Assembly (NCBI GenBank): GCA_041504365.1
Contig: CP167917.1
Span: 3,658,001-3,722,000 of the forward strand
Length of the DNA: 64,000 nt
Direction: 5' to 3'
Source of the DNA: Dryocola sp. LX212
Lineage (GTDB): Bacteria; Pseudomonadota; Gammaproteobacteria; Enterobacterales; Enterobacteriaceae
Shown here: in pieces, positions 63,861 to 64,000 of the stretch
Numbering within the stretch: the first letter of the stretch is position 1
Layout: the number at the start of each line of letters is the position of its first letter
Notes under the pieces: generated by a model
Database searches by the model: none
Seen by the model: only the letters and a program-made list of their open reading frames with translations
What the model was told of the DNA's origin: nothing
Made by a program: the position numbers and the translations under genes

Positions 63861-64000
63861 TGTCGTCATAATTCGTTATGTCACTCTGACCTACCCCCCA
63901 TTATTATGAAACGTTACTCCAAATAACGCTCATAACATCATCGATAGATAAAGCACCACTTAATAACCATTTAAACATACATAAATAACGGGTAATTCGT

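Larger units (their letters stand above)
62894..64000. other. Noncoding control region of the element up to the window edge
   Basis: About 1.1 kb without a convincing gene on either strand. It holds the promoter and leader hairpin at 63000-63072, a hairpin TACGCC-GTA-GGCGTA (63526-63548), the tRNA-like structure, AT-rich repeats and the G-tract iterons. Short frames here lack ribosome sites. The element continues past 64000. Confidence 0.65.

Noticed and set aside
63781-63865. CRISPR-like array
   Set aside because: Three short repeats with 2-4 nt of variation and no spacers of CRISPR length; iterons fit better. No cas genes are present in the window.

Overview
The window is a chromosomal segment of an enterobacterium. 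Gene order from recB to galR, then lysA-lysR, ygeA, kduD and yqeF, follows the Escherichia coli recB-yqeF backbone, including a single OmrA/OmrB-type small RNA between aas and galR. It is not E. coli: the galR-lysA gap holds a beta-glucoside cassette, kduI is absent and replaced by a KdgF-like cupin, and a FepE-type chain-length regulator sits beside kduD. Start codons, Shine-Dalgarno sites and REP-like elements are all enterobacterial. I cannot name the genus from sequence alone.

Layout. 1-18 kb: DNA repair and housekeeping genes (recB partial, ptrA, recC, four prepilin-like genes, thyA-lgt, ptsP-rppH, mutH, ygdQ, ygdR, tas). 18-23 kb: lplT-aas lysophospholipid repair, an Omr sRNA, galR. 23-28 kb: an accessory beta-glucoside operon (orphan PTS EIIC, GH1 enzyme, FadR-type GntR regulator) with a divergent LacI/AscG-type regulator. 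28-40 kb: lysA/lysR, an MFS exporter, ygeA, a KdgR-box-controlled kdgF-like gene and kduD, fepE-like, yqeF, a diguanylate cyclase and a peptide transporter.

40.3-53.8 kb is AT-richer accessory DNA with the scars of an old island: a frameshifted alpha/beta hydrolase, toxin, IS3 and P4-type integrase remnants. It carries the most interesting locus of the window: an ArsR-type regulator divergent from a tightly coupled four-gene operon encoding an AfsA-type gamma-butyrolactone/butenolide synthase, a HAD hydrolase, a cytochrome P450 and a 14-helix MFS exporter. This is the logic of an actinomycete hormone pathway inside an enterobacterium. Next to it is a LacI-controlled cassette (MFS importer, SAF-domain oxidoreductase, hydroxyisobutyrate-dehydrogenase-like enzyme) with a 26-bp perfect operator palindrome.

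53.8-64 kb (running off the window) is a second, intact-looking element. It was integrated by a tyrosine recombinase into the 3' end of what looks like a tRNA-Gly(CCC) gene (glyU); only the 24-nt tRNA tail is in the window. It encodes a lambda gpE-like capsid protein, a decoration protein, a short tape-measure-like protein and a Dit-like tail protein, but no terminase, portal, protease or tail-tube gene in the visible 10 kb. It also has small DNA-binding proteins, a consensus promoter, G-tract iterons beside AT-rich repeats, and a tRNA-like hairpin. It looks like a phage satellite or a highly reduced prophage.
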